Assembly: GCA_026874595.1 (NCBI GenBank)
Contig: CM049320.1
Span: 5,831,464-5,895,463, forward strand
Length of the DNA stretch: 64,000 nt
Source of the DNA: Sipunculus nudus
Lineage: Eukaryota; Annelida; Sipuncula; Golfingiida; Sipunculidae
Direction of reading: 5' to 3'
The notes under the pieces are model-generated. The model was not told the DNA's origin. It made no database searches and worked only from the letters and a program-made list of their open reading frames with translations. Both the position numbers and the translations under genes were made by a program. Below are positions 36,523 through 48,461 of this stretch, piece by piece (position 1 is the stretch's first letter; each line of letters begins with the position of its first letter).

Positions 36523-38794
36523 CGAGATCGACTGTTTATGATTCAGCCTTGAAGTTAAAAAGGCTCAGTCTCTGATGACCCTGGTTTCTTGTCCTTTAAA
36601 ATATAGTTGGTCCCTATAGAGGGCACATTTTAAAATATTGGTAAAATATGCACTGTTTGAGACTGTTAGAATCGGGGACTTTCCTTTACGTAGGCCAACG
36701 TCTTAACCACTAGGCTTGCCCGCCGGGTAAAGGTCTGGTAAAAAAGAGAGGAGTGATTGCATGTTTTCTGGACAAAAGACTCTCTCTGAACTTTTATTAT
36801 GAAATTATGTTTTATAGCAAAATATAACAGGGCAATATTATTCTTTGTTTTGTTTTTTTTTTTATTATGGGAAAATACTGGAAGTGCTTTTCACTTGCGT
36901 TTTGTCCTGAAACACCAGATACGCGAATTACAATGAGTAGTAGAACTAGAAAATGAGTCAATAATGTCAGTAAGGAGTCACTTTCAAATACGGATAGGCT
37001 GTTTATTTATTGCTAATACAAGTATTAAAATCGCTATGGATTATTATTGACATATGACTTGAGGATGTGCATGTTTTATATAGAATAATATAAATGTTAG
37101 TAAGTCATTGTTTTTGGCTGTTCCCAACAAAATAAACACCGGCCACTCCAAGTCTCTCTAATATCAACATATTTCCAAGAACTCAATGTTAATGAAAATA
37201 TGACTGTAGAATGTACCTTCAACCTTTTAACCATACATAAAGTTTACTTAACTTTGATTTTCAGAACCAAATGGTTTTTTGTTTGCTTTGTTGCTTAAAT
37301 GGCTTTTATATAAAGTTTTATTTCCTAACTTTGTAAAAAAACTCCCCGTGATGCCATAACCTTATTAATGTTGTCAGGTGTCTGTATTCAGGGAGTTTTC
37401 TTTTCCCATATGATAAACACGTTTCAGTGGCCGAGCGGAGCATGACTGTTTTTTGGCAATGTAGAAAAAAAATTGTTTCTGGTCTGTCAATGTCCTGAAA
37501 CTGATACTGACCGAGGTTCTGTAAGACTTACAGTAAAGCTGAACAGCTTTCCATTTTCTATGCCGGTGTGATCACACGTGACTCTATGATATATTTTACG
37601 ATATATATTTGAGCAAAATTTATTTTAGACTTTCCTCAATTGAACTCTTCAAGAGAAATATCCTAACTCTTTATACCATAGTTAAGATTACAATCAGTTT
37701 CCTTGGTTGAAATGATCTGTTTTTCCAGTTTTCCAGGAGGTGTGAATAACTCTGTTTGCAATGTTACCGTTGGCATAAGCGAAAATACTATCGACCCACT
37801 ACCAAGGGATGCATATATAGGTAAATCCGTACGTAACAGATAAGTTATGATGGAATAACACCCTAGTCTCAGATATCTGCCCTGTAGCATTGTTAAAATG
37901 TTAGTCACCTCCCTGTATTTTGGGAAGCACATGTATTTATTAAGAAAATTAACCATACACCAAATAAATGTAAATTGTTCTTCGACAAATATAATGTTAA
38001 TTGTCCTAAGAAATGTAATATTATGGGGATTATGAAATATATAACTAATATTTCGATGAGACCAATCTAAGACATCCCCAAAGAATATAAATTTATTGTA
38101 TAACCTATACAACCTTTCCACTGTATCTGAAAACCTATGTTAAAAGTATTTTGTCAGGTCTTGCGCAATACCTATTTATGTGATAGCATGAATATTCAAA
38201 TTTACTTATGAATCTTAACAAATATCAAATGAACTAATCAATGTTATATGCACAAAAGCACAAGCTATATTCTTAATATAATACATCCATGTAATGAAGT
38301 ATTTAATACATTTTAATATAATGCAACAATTCTGTAATATGTGATTTACAACAATGTTGTTATATAATCAATCTAATTAAGGATTATATATATATATATA
38401 TATATATTTAATTTTAATATAAATTTTATGATAATTATCCATTTCATTATTGTACATATAAAAAGTATAAACAAACGCTTATATGCATAAATCTGATATG
38501 ACTTACTGTTTAATGTCCTGAACGTGACAGTGGCACTTCTGTTGCTCATACCGTAGATATTGAGTGCCACAAGAAACACTTCGTACTGAGTCAATGGACT
38601 GAGCTTTGCCAGCACCAAACGGCGTGTGAATTTATTCAATCCCGTCACCACCTTGGCCTGAACGACGCCTCCCATTGGCCAGTGGGTCATCTCCAAACCT
38701 GTGACGTCATCAGACTCTCGCACATCCCAAGATATCGTTGCTTCTCGCGGGAGCACACTGTCCAAGGTCAGATTGCAAGGAGGCGCAGGCGGTC
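33654..38794 (-). CDS. fibronectin III single-pass membrane protein, FNDC4/FNDC5-like (3' two exons)
   Basis: Exon A (38794-38507, 288 nt, phase 1-1) encodes one fibronectin type III domain: GPPAPPCNLTL, ISWDVRESDDVTG, LSPLTQYEVFLVALN, NRSATVTFRT. Exon B (34036-33654) continues in phase (A|GT, Ser) with VGEIGLIALALIAWVIAIGL as the membrane helix, then a basic Arg/Lys-rich cytoplasmic tail of about 90 residues ending TDCEEV and TGA. Acceptors (TTTCAG, TTCCAG) and donor (A|GTAAGT) are good. The SWDV-E-D-V-G string in the FN3 and the GE(I/V)-x-LI...W...LF pattern at the helix resemble vertebrate FNDC4/FNDC5, the irisin precursor family. Two N-glycosylation sequons (NLT, NRS) are in the ectodomain. 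The upstream exon with the signal peptide was not found. The family call is from memory of the pattern; the domain architecture is directly visible. Confidence 0.75.
34324..34378. repeat. (AT)n microsatellite
   Basis: Pure AT run in the intron of the FNDC5-like gene. Confidence 0.95.
34643..35105 (+). mobile_element. full-length tRNA-derived SINE in the FNDC5-like intron
   Basis: Same family as 26877-27300, opposite in orientation to the host gene. The head GGCTTCTATGGCTCAGGGG carries the A box, 'GTGGGTTCGAATC' is the B box, and the tail has the TGGAGG..CCTCCA stem-loop and A-rich end near 35090. The decamer GTCAAGATAC occurs both at the 5' end (34649-34658) and just after the tail (35096-35105). 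In the 27-kb copy this decamer is part of the element itself, so its status as a target-site duplication is unclear. Confidence 0.87.
35106..38506. other. intron of the FNDC5-like gene, rest
   Basis: It holds a (TA)n run at 36466-36519 and a degraded SINE head at 36660-36740. The minus-strand frames at 35048-35437 and 37663-38121 are not supported; the first overlaps the SINE tail. Confidence 0.5.
36660..36740 (-). mobile_element. degenerate tRNA-like SINE head
   Basis: On the minus strand, 'GCCTAGTGGTTAAGACG' is a good A box region and 'CCCCGATTCTAAC' sits where a B box is expected but is mutated. The 3' body is not recognisable. A distinct family from the 27-kb and 35-kb SINEs. Confidence 0.55.
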
Positions 38795-41159
38795 CTGAAA
38801 TACAAACGAAACGATTTAATTCTAATAAATCCTAAAATTATAAACCAAGCAGTTATTTCTTTGAGCTTCAGAGGTGGAAATGGTTGAAAGTGTAACGCCC
38901 ACGTGCACTCCTGGGGTGTTTATCACAGCTTCGTTTATTTGTGTCAGAGCAGGAATGTCTTGAATTACCTTTACCATAACCTGTGAATAGGTGAACTACT
39001 ATTTTGAAAAATGTTAATGACTTCTAGGGTCAACAAGTTTAATTTCGAGCCCATTTCAAGAACAGTGCTTATAAGTACAGGACTTCACACCATTAATGTA
39101 GTTATGTAGTGCGGCATGAGCCACCGGATGCCATGAATGTTAATTAAATTTAACGCGATCTTAAAGCAGCGGGGACTGTGGGGATTTTTTTAATATTGTA
39201 ACGATTATTGTTATGTTGTGGGATAAATCTATTTACCGGCAGTGCTTAACACCATCGTTTTGTTGCAAACAATATAAATGCTAACTACAATAAGTAAGAC
39301 CTGACGTTAAATAAGTAAGACCTGCCTGTAAATAATGTCTGCAAAATGTTAGACTCTTTTAGGATTAAGAGCCGTAACGTATGTGCTGAGTTCGTTATAT
39401 AATATACCGTGAATGCCTTTTTTGATTGCAAGGATTTCAAATTTGTGATATTCGCAAAATTCCAACGAAAATAAAACCTTCGTGAATACAAGGCCATTTC
39501 TGCTTCCTCCGGTTAACAATAATGTAATATATAGATATAGGCCTAGCTTCAGTGGCATCTCGCGTATATTGTGTCGGTAACAATACTGGCATAAATTTTA
39601 TAGTTCAGTAATTCAAAGACTGATAATATAAATAATACCAATACATCTGTACATCTGTCTCTATTGCATGAAGAATTTCCACCTGTTTAGTGTTCCCTGA
39701 ACTCTGAGTGCTACTGAGAAAAGTTTGAGTACATATCAGGTAACTGATATCATAACTTATATATGAATTATAAATTGTGTTACTGTATGGTAAATCGTGA
39801 AAATAAACCTGAAACACTGACGTAACACTTGAGAAATGAAAATCATTTTTAACCACAAGCACAGTATTCTTATTGTTATTCTACCAGAAGACTATATGGC
39901 AAAAAGCCGTTATATCACTCTAAACATTGACGATAGACGTCCCCATGATATCAAACTCTCTTTCTGCAGATATATTCTGGCCTGGACGCTGTTCATGGAC
40001 TACTTCCGCTAGATATTATAACCAGTCTGTTATATGGCTGCCGAATATGAAGTATGTCGATTTGAATATATGTATATTCATATCAATTCTAAACGTGTAC
40101 ATATATTTATTATATATAATATACAAATGATCGAATTTAAAAGAAGAATAAGGAACAGCACAAGCTGGGCTATTATATATATACAGCACAAGGATGTAAA
40201 TTGTAAACCGAAAGTAATATTACAAACTGAAACCCCATCAGATGGCGAAAACAATCGTAGTTCTGGACAGTGGAGATGGTTGTTCTATGCATACTATTCC
40301 AAGATACGGTCAGGAAGATTTGTTCACGTCAATATAGATTTGTACATCTGGATATAAATGAATCATTGGCAGGTAAGACGTCGTTAATAAGAGAAGAGTG
40401 TATATATATGATGATACACCTGTAACCTTAGCCACAGATATATCCCAGGGTTCCATGCGGCCTGTACGCCTGCTGACAGCTATCGACAGGTGAGTCACAT
40501 GTACAGACATAAAAAACATGCACCTATATATAAAGCTGTCGGTTTTCATCAGCTGGGGGCCGTCTGTACCGTCGGTTTTACCACCTTGTTCACAGAGAAA
40601 CCATGTTGCTTCACAGATTAATATTAACGCTGTCGAGGTAACACCATTACAGTATTGAGTCTTATTTTTAAAGCATTATTTAGTTATATCTGTCTTAAGA
40701 AAAGATGCGTTTGACAAAATGTAAGGGTTGATTTTTTTTTCAGTGGCATGAGACGTAATAATATTTAATATTCGATGCTGTACGTACTAAACTGAAGTGA
40801 ATCCTAAAGTGTATTCTCTTTAATATCAATAGAATCCTAGTTGGTAGGCCAACATGCTAATTTTTTTTACTTTCGGATGAATATTTAACTCATACTGTTC
40901 CTAGAATGTTCAAAATTAAGTCGTAACAACTGTGTCCATGTATCATGTGTTACTCGCGAGTTTAAATCGTACCTGTACTCTCCTCAGCTCTTTATCCAAG
41001 TCTACCCAGCTATAGAGGGGAAACTAGTTAATTATGATAGTCATATGAAATACAGTAATAAGACTTTATTTAATATGGATATGGTGTGTCCTATACAAAG
41101 GTTGGACATATATGAAAGAATGCCCAGAGGAATGTGTGTAAGAGTTCAATAAAAATCAA
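38795..41159. other. upstream intron or flank of the FNDC5-like gene, no exon found
   Basis: No convincing minus-strand signal-peptide exon ending in phase 1 was seen. The open frames at 40034-40357 and 40310-40549 are unsupported. Confidence 0.45.
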
Positions 41160-41947
41160 TTGTTGCATTGCCTCCAAATTTCGTATCGCAGTATATTGCG
41201 ATACTTCGTAGCGTATTGCGATACGTATTGCGATATTTTCCTTTTTATTAAATCTATAGGATAAAAGTGTGTTTTCTGTATAATATGTATATATATATAT
41301 ATGTTTATTTATATATATTTCTTATTTATATTATTATTATTGACAATTCTTTATCAAATTAAATATAATGTTTATAATTAAAGTTAATGCAGATCAGTTT
41401 ATTTCAGAATGAAATATTGCAAGATTACTTACTAAAGTACTGTTGACTGTTTTTAAAGCAACACTTAAATTCAAAGTCTTCTTTAGGCCTTAACATGTGA
41501 AAATAATTTGGCAATTAAAGAATTCTGAACTCTGGTTTAGCACAGAGGGACAGATCGCGTGCAAAGATACAGCCGTGTACACCACATCGGAATGCTGCCA
41601 ATTTTTAAACAAGAATGCTGTTCAGTTGACGCTTACTTTCTTGTGTAATAATAAGTCATCAAGCAGACATGCAAATTCCCTGGTATATCAGGCCTACTTG
41701 AAAATTCCCAACTAAACGTCTAAGGACGCGGTAGAGGCTTTCAATTTAAGCCTGTCAATTATCTCAATCCATTTAGATGTCTAAATTTGCAACAGAACCG
41801 TCCTTTTTACTTTTAAAAAATCAGTTTTAGGTACGTTAACAAAATATCGAAAAATATCGGTACATGTATTTGAAAACTTGATCGATATACACAATATGCG
41901 AATCAACATATCACGATATACCGATATATCGGTGATATCGCGCAGCC
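41160..41947. mobile_element. probable degraded hAT-like nonautonomous element
   Basis: The left end has three or four repeats of 'tattgcgatac' (41190-41235). The right end is rich in 'cgatata' and closes with 'gatatcgcgcagccc', whose reverse complement GGGCTGCGCGATATC resembles common hAT termini. The left terminus cannot be placed and no target-site duplication was found. Confidence 0.4.
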
Positions 41948-42155
41948 CATGTTGTAAGAAAGGTCGGTTCTTGCCGCCAAATTATAGGCGGTCGTAATTC
42001 TAGTGTATGACCCTCGTGCGGGATCGAGTACAGCAATCATGGTGGTAAAAAATCATTTTAACAAAAACTTGGAATAGTCATAAAGATTACTTACACAAAT
42101 TCGTGGGTTGTTATTATTTGGTATTTCCTAAGTCTCCAAGTTATCATCAAAATCC

Positions 42156-42160
<5 letters not shown>

Positions 42161-42216
<56 letters not shown>

Positions 42217-42223
42217 TTTTTTT
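42161..42223. repeat. (AT)n followed by T25
   Basis: AT run 42161-42198 joined to a homopolymer of about 25 T. Confidence 0.93.
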
Positions 42224-42715
42224 GCGTAAGGTTGCTAAGAGTCAAACCATCTAAGTAAATAGCCAACCAACAGATAAAACAAAACAAAAACACCATATAT
42301 AATTTAAACACCACATGTATAATGATGTGTATCCTGGTGGCCTATTTGCGTAAGGAAACATATCGAGAAGGGTGCATCGAGGGTTGATGGCCTGGGGCCA
42401 CCCGGTGTCCTAAAGCCACCAATCGCGACAGTAATCTGCCACCTGTACCATTTCATATCTGTGGTTCAGTACACACAACACTGACGTGATCAGTGAATGC
42501 CGCAGGCATGCTCCGGCATACTGAGAGATGTTTGTAAGGCGAGCAACATCAAATGAAATGAGTAAACAAGTGATGACCTTTGACCCAAACAGGTGTTCCT
42601 ACAGAACTATCCACACTCACTCGTGATGTATTGAGATATAGGGCTGGGTATACCAGTCTCAATATAACTATGCCTCACTCCCTCTCATATTGGTTATATC
42701 TCTTATGTAATATAA

Positions 42716-42718
<3 letters not shown>

Positions 42719-42756
<38 letters not shown>
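42719..42756. repeat. (AT)n microsatellite
   Basis: Pure AT run just before the 78-bp minisatellite. Confidence 0.93.
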
Positions 42757-42757
<1 letters not shown>

Positions 42758-42932
42758 ACCCCTCTGTATACAGTGATTCCTCGTTCATTTGCCACCCGTT
42801 CACTCGCCAATTGTGTCTCTATGTACACAAGACACTCTAAACAGTGTATACCTAGGCTATGCGAATTTATCCTATACTATTCTATAAGAAAGTTATTTCT
42901 GCTGATCGTGTATACAGTGTTGTTTCTATGCT

Positions 42933-43180
42933 GGAGTATTTTTCATGTCCTCTGTGAGTCATTCAGTTCAGTTTACAGTATTATGTTATGTACCCGGTAT
43001 TTGCATCTTTGGAGTATTTTTCTTGTCCTCTGTGAGTCATTCAGTTAAGTTTACAGTATTCTTTTATGTACCCGATATTTGCATCTTTGAAGTATTTTTC
43101 TTGTCCTCTGTGAGTCATTCAGTTAAGTTTACAGTATTATGTTATGTACCCGGTAGTTGCATCTTTGGATTATTTTCTTG
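42933..43180 (+). repeat. 78-bp minisatellite, three copies, frame-preserving
   Basis: Copies start at 42933, 43011 and 43089 (exact 78-bp spacing) with a few substitutions. Because 78 is divisible by 3, a 26-residue repeat (core SSVSHSVKFTVLCYVPG) stays open on the plus strand. No start context, splice sites or family support translation, so I call it a repeat and not a gene. Confidence 0.9.
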
Positions 43181-43531
43181 GTCTGGGTGAACAAGCTCAT
43201 GGATATTTCTGAAGGCAGACCCTTAGCGCATTAATTAAAATAACCTAAAACATAGATTTAACAAGGTTCAGACAACTCATTTTATCGGGCTTGCTATGTC
43301 GCAACATTCAATGAAACTTGTGTTCCTTCGGGCACATTGTAATATGCGTCATGCGAAACTGAATCATCGTTCAGTTATTTAATTCATCGTGCACTGCATA
43401 TATAGAAGTATCCAGTATGCATAGTAGTTTTCGTTATAGTGCGATAGATCAATCGACAGGGACTGACAGATGCGATTATCGATGGCTCTGACGGATATTG
43501 CGCCGTAAGTAATGTGTAAAGCAGAAAGAGA

Positions 43532-44010
43532 TTAAAGGGGCCCAATCACCTATAAAGCATGTTGAGATAACACGAAAAATAGTTTCTTCCCTTTAAGATA
43601 AATCTGTACCTGCCAAAACATTGCCTTGAAACCGTTTGCTTACTCCTGTAAAACAGTGTTGAAAACAGTGGACCGGGCGCGATGGCAGGTGTAAACATAA
43701 ACACAATGCGTGGGGCCATGTGCAGCGCGGAGCCTCAACACGTGTCAATCAGAAGATGCCCTCACTGACTTGGCCAAAAAAATATAATACATGTTCCCCA
43801 TGGCTGAAAAACCGCGTGTTGCCCCTATTAATCGGAACTCTGGTCACGCAGCCTTGTTATGGTAAACAAACACACGTGGACTGTGTTTACCAACACGCAC
43901 GTTCATAACAAGGTGTTTAACAGTCGTATGCGAGGAAAATGTATAAAGCAAAACTGAACTGATAGTGTGAAAGAATAGGCATAATATTGATCCTGATTAT
44001 GTCCCTTTAA
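43532..44010. mobile_element. MITE with TTAA target sites
   Basis: The body 43536-44006 has inverted ends: AGGGGCCCAATCA at the left and the reverse complement AGGGACATAATCA at the right. TTAA lies immediately outside at 43532-43535 and 44007-44010. TTAA duplications are typical of piggyBac-type transposition. There is no transposase inside. Confidence 0.65.
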
Positions 44011-44658
44011 GGTTTCCAACTGCGTGTATATACAGACTTGCATAAACGATTTATCATTACTTTATCCAAGGAAATGTGGAACTTCTGTAGCCTTTCTTTT
44101 TGTTTATTTTATGTTGTAGTCTCTACTGATGCATGTTAGATTGTACTCTCACCAGGTAGCTGGCCCGATTTGATGTTAGAGTATAACACATAGGTTTTTG
44201 GTTTATCGATATTTGAAAGTTAATCGATTACAGACTTGAGGTTTCCTAGAATGTCTTGAAATAAAAATACTCTGATTTCTCCCTGATAAAGTTTCAGTAT
44301 TGCATAATCATTTCGACTTAGACCAGTTGATACCTCTTTAGTTGTTGCACCGAACGTAATTAGTAAATACAGCGAAACTAAAACTCTAGGGCACGTATTG
44401 ATGCATATACATTTTGCTTTCACGAAAACAATCTATATTTCTTCACTAAAATAAATACTGTTTCGATATGTTCCAAAACGCTACCCGCTTTCTCTTTTGA
44501 ACCAAAATCAGTCCCTAAATTTCTCTTGATTTTAGGCATTTTTCTCATTTCTCATTTGTTAATGTTGGGGAAAAGATAAACTTATTTTCCATTAGTTTTC
44601 AGAATTTTAAGGTTTCCTGAGAACCCTTAAATAAGTCCATGGAAACAATATTTTCCTT

Positions 44659-44831
44659 ATTCAAATCAGTGATGTAATGCTGACTTGGACTAAATGACTG
44701 GAACTCGAAGAAGGTGGACTTGGACTTGAACATCAAAGGGCCCTGACCCGAACTTGGACTCGAGTATTCTGGACTAGGACTTCTCACTTGGACTCGGCTG
44801 TTGCGGACTCGATTGTATCACTGATTCAAAC
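44659..44831. mobile_element. 157-bp hAT-like MITE with 8-bp target duplication
   Basis: The body 44667-44823 begins CAGTGATGTAATG and ends CATTGT-type complement (reverse complement CAGTGATACAATC). The flanks are ATTCAAAT (44659-44666) and ATTCAAAC (44824-44831), an 8-bp duplication with one change, as made by hAT transposases. The interior is built of repeated 'gacttggact' words on the plus strand. Confidence 0.75.
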
Positions 44832-47800
44832 CACTATAAAGCCCGGATACTGGAGTCATGTACATGTAGCTATATACGTCTATGTTATTGGCATAAAACT
44901 CTGTATAGGGATACGGGCAACGAACTTCAATTGAGTGAGAAAAAAATTCATTGTGACCCTTGTCCCTAATTACCCTATCGCGTCATTGTCTCGGTACTAG
45001 TTAAAGAATCGCCTACGTAGACGATTAGTGAATGCACAAATAACCTCGTGACAGATCACAGGTACCCAGGTAATACCAGTTCAGATCATATCCACACAGC
45101 ATGGTTACTTGACAATCCCCTTTTTCTAATTTAAGTCGGTCTAGATCTTGATCTCTGCATTCTTTTATCTCGGCTTATTTTCAACTGAATCAATACGGGA
45201 CGGCGAGTAATATAAGACAAGCGTTTTGTTATACGTGGCGTCATAATCATTAGCTGCTTTATATGCACAGCCATACGTGAACACATACACGTTCAATCAC
45301 TTCTTCAGGTTCATTACTTAATTACAAAAGTCCTTGTGCTTGAAGAATTAAGACATAAACCAATTTAATTGGGAAAATTCCGACCGCCTTGAATTCAAAA
45401 GAAATAACAACTGATTTTGTATGAGTTAAAGTTTTATTTTTACAAAAATTCGACCCCATTTTACGAAGTCAAGATTTCTTATCACATAGTAACTAAACTC
45501 CCGCTTAATGGAGATTGCCGTGTTTAAAAATTAAAACTAATGAACAAAGCATGTCTTATCATGTTATCAATAAACTGTTGAAGGTCATCATTGTCCTGTA
45601 TAGGTTTTTGCTTAACCGAAATGAACTAAATCGTGAACCAAACGTTAACCTCATAACCGAGATTTTATGGAAATTCTAATATTATATGAAGCTTAGTTGA
45701 CCAGACCAGTGTTCTCCGGTTAATCTTCGATAATTTTTCGTTAAAGCTCAAAATTAGATAAATTACAACAGAATCTATATATTGCAGTGGTGACCAAATA
45801 TGGATTGAAAATAATAAGATTTCTTTATAAACTAAATCCACTCATAATTATGATTGCAGGTGGAATCCATCTTATAGGACTATTGTCGTGTACAGCTAAT
45901 TTTGTTTTTCGTTATGAATTGTTTTTAAGTTTCACATTACATTTGTCAAATTAAATAATTTAACAGAAAAAATATAGATTTTCCTTTCCAGTAGTGATGG
46001 ATACCTGATCCTCTAACAAATGTCCCTAATAAACTTTTTATCTATGAAATTCAGATCTATACATTCCAAGACATCGCTTCCTCACAATTAAATGGCTCGC
46101 CTACAGATGGACAGAGAGACAGACCGTAATGTTGCTAATTAATAGAAGCTCTTTATTTGACAGAGTGCCACACCTGTGTTATGGTTCGATCCTGACTGAG
46201 GTTATTAATAACAGAACTCAGGCATCGGACCGGACACGTTTCCTGACAACAGGAAAACAAGGTTTCCCTCAAAGGTGAAACTATCTTTGATCAGCCATTG
46301 ATTTGCTCGTTCAGTCGTTACTTTTAACGGTAGACTGGTTGCAAGCGAGAAACCTAGAAGCCTAACCTTTTAATTTGCACCAATTTAGCATTCATCAGCT
46401 TAATAACCAATCCACACAGAGCTTCAGGTCTTCTGCTTTGACCGGGCCGGTGTTTCAACATATAACGTGCATTCAGGTCTATCATATGGACCTTTGAGGA
46501 AGTGCGAATCTTACATCTCTTTCTTTATGAGAACATTTTCATGAAATAACTCAGTTACATTGCACTTTTCATGGCAGATATTTACCAAAAGTGCAGTGTA
46601 ACCGAAGTACCTTTTATGTTGCTTTTTTGTCCTTGTTATTTTATCATAAACATTTCCACTTGATCCGCAGTGTTGGGTCAAGTTCAAGGTCGGTCATGTC
46701 TCTAATTGTAGGTTAAAAGATTCTTACAAGGGCATCGACAGTCTACATGACTGTTTCCCCGAAAAGGGGCAAACATATCAGCATGAGAAAAAGCTAGACC
46801 TTGACCTTGTCCATACAGAAAAATGTCAGTATATATAAAACATCTTTCGAAGACAGGGCCGCGTGTGTTAGTAAAATTCTTTGTGAAGTCCCCACCCCGT
46901 TGATAGGACAGGTGTTTAAGGCTAGATCGCCAATAAGTTTTTTTTTATTATTATTTTACCAGACTAACAGGGGACAAATTTGAACCCGGTATTGTTCTTT
47001 TTAATTTATCTTATTTTCAAGTTCCTGAACTACAAAGCCTATCATATCATAAAATTTATTTCATCTAAATGGCTTTCGACGTGGACTGCTTCTGCTGACA
47101 GCTCTTCCTCTAATATACATTTCAATATTAATGTATCACTTAATTATCCTAATACCAACAAGGCTTGCTGAGCGACCGAAAACCTATTGTTCTGCTTTAA
47201 AGTCTACATATTAACATATCATAAAACAGGACAACTAGGTTTTTTTATAAATCGAGTCTACTAGTATAGAGCTAATACCACTTTACGGCACGAGTCAATG
47301 ACGTCGCGTGATTGATGGAAAAACAGGGCGGATCGAGATAACAGGGCACGCACGTACACTCTACTGACCCAAGTTCACGAGTTCCCGTCCAATTAACGTG
47401 ACACGTGACTTCATCGAGTCTCCTCTGAGCTATTGATCAAGCGTTTAACCCGCATCCGTTAAATAATTGCTTCGTGTTGCACCATGCAAATCGATCACTC
47501 TTGTTACCAGAATTTACCATAAGCGAAACAAGGCAAGGAAAAGACACTTTCACTCTGTGGATGAAACCTGATATAAACCATATACTCACAATGGCTGCTC
47601 TGTTGACTGTATAGTAATAAGACTCGGTCTTACGAAGCTGTCTCTCTGAAAACACGGTTTGAGGATTGTTTATAGAGCTATCTTTCTACGGATGACGCAC
47701 TGGTTGCCGTCGCCGAGAGCGTATGCGTTCATTCCCGTCTGTGTGTGTTTGTGTGTCAATTTTTGTCCACATCAGAACTGATGCAATCACGAATTTATTC

Positions 47801-48100
47801 TCAAAAAATTTTAGAGTATATTTATGGAATGGGCCAATGAAGAATTTAGATTAGATGTTAGTGTGGATTTTTACCTTTACATGGCGGAGGCTTGCATTCC
47901 GTACAATGCAGATTTCAAGTTACACGTGTTACTGTTTATTCAGTTACGATAGGTAAGTATACACCTCAGTAGTGTCGAGAATATACTGCGTTCAAGGACA
48001 AGTTTATAAACACCTTTCTGCTAATATTCTATCGTATACAATTCATGAGCAATTCAAGATCAGCAGATCAGCTGCTCGACTATTTATGATAATTCAATAA
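44832..48100. other. intergenic, no recognised gene
   Basis: AT-rich with occasional CpG patches. A CRE-like tgacgtcg lies near 47299. The frames at 46801-47171 and 47437-47655 are unrecognised. Confidence 0.45.
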
Positions 48101-48171
48101 AAATTAAAATAGTTTAAATGGTGTATAGTCTACGACTAGTCTTCTTGTTTTTGGAAGAGCCTCAGAGCAAG

Positions 48172-48262
48172 ATGGCGGCGTTCGCTCTAACATTTGCTTT
48201 CGTGTGTCATATAGGAGGTTACAAAGACCGCTTGTACGTGTCACAAGCCAATATGATGGGTA
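48172..48262 (+). CDS. possible first coding exon, unrecognised
   Basis: ATG in good context (aagATGgcggcg, ATG 48172-48174) opens a frame starting MAAFALTFAFVCHIGG, which looks like a signal peptide, then YKDRLYVSQANMMG and a possible donor GTAATT. An in-frame upstream ATG lies at 48118. No downstream exon was found, as repeats occupy the next 7 kb. Confidence 0.25.
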
Positions 48263-48461
48263 ATTCCGTTTTGATAGTATTTCCATGTACCCGAAATAAG
48301 TCTAGATGAAGACAAGGAATCTGTCGCTATAAAAACGACTGCTTTTCGATTCACGTCAAGTTCTTTTGATAAAATTAGATTTCATACAAGCGAGAGTATA
48401 CAGTATTCTGTTGCATGTTGTTTCCTGTCATAGCGCAAAAGGTGGAATTATTAAATAAAGA

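Noticed and set aside
43482-43505. Short plus-strand ATG frame ending at GTAAGT
   Set aside because: Only eight codons with no supporting context.
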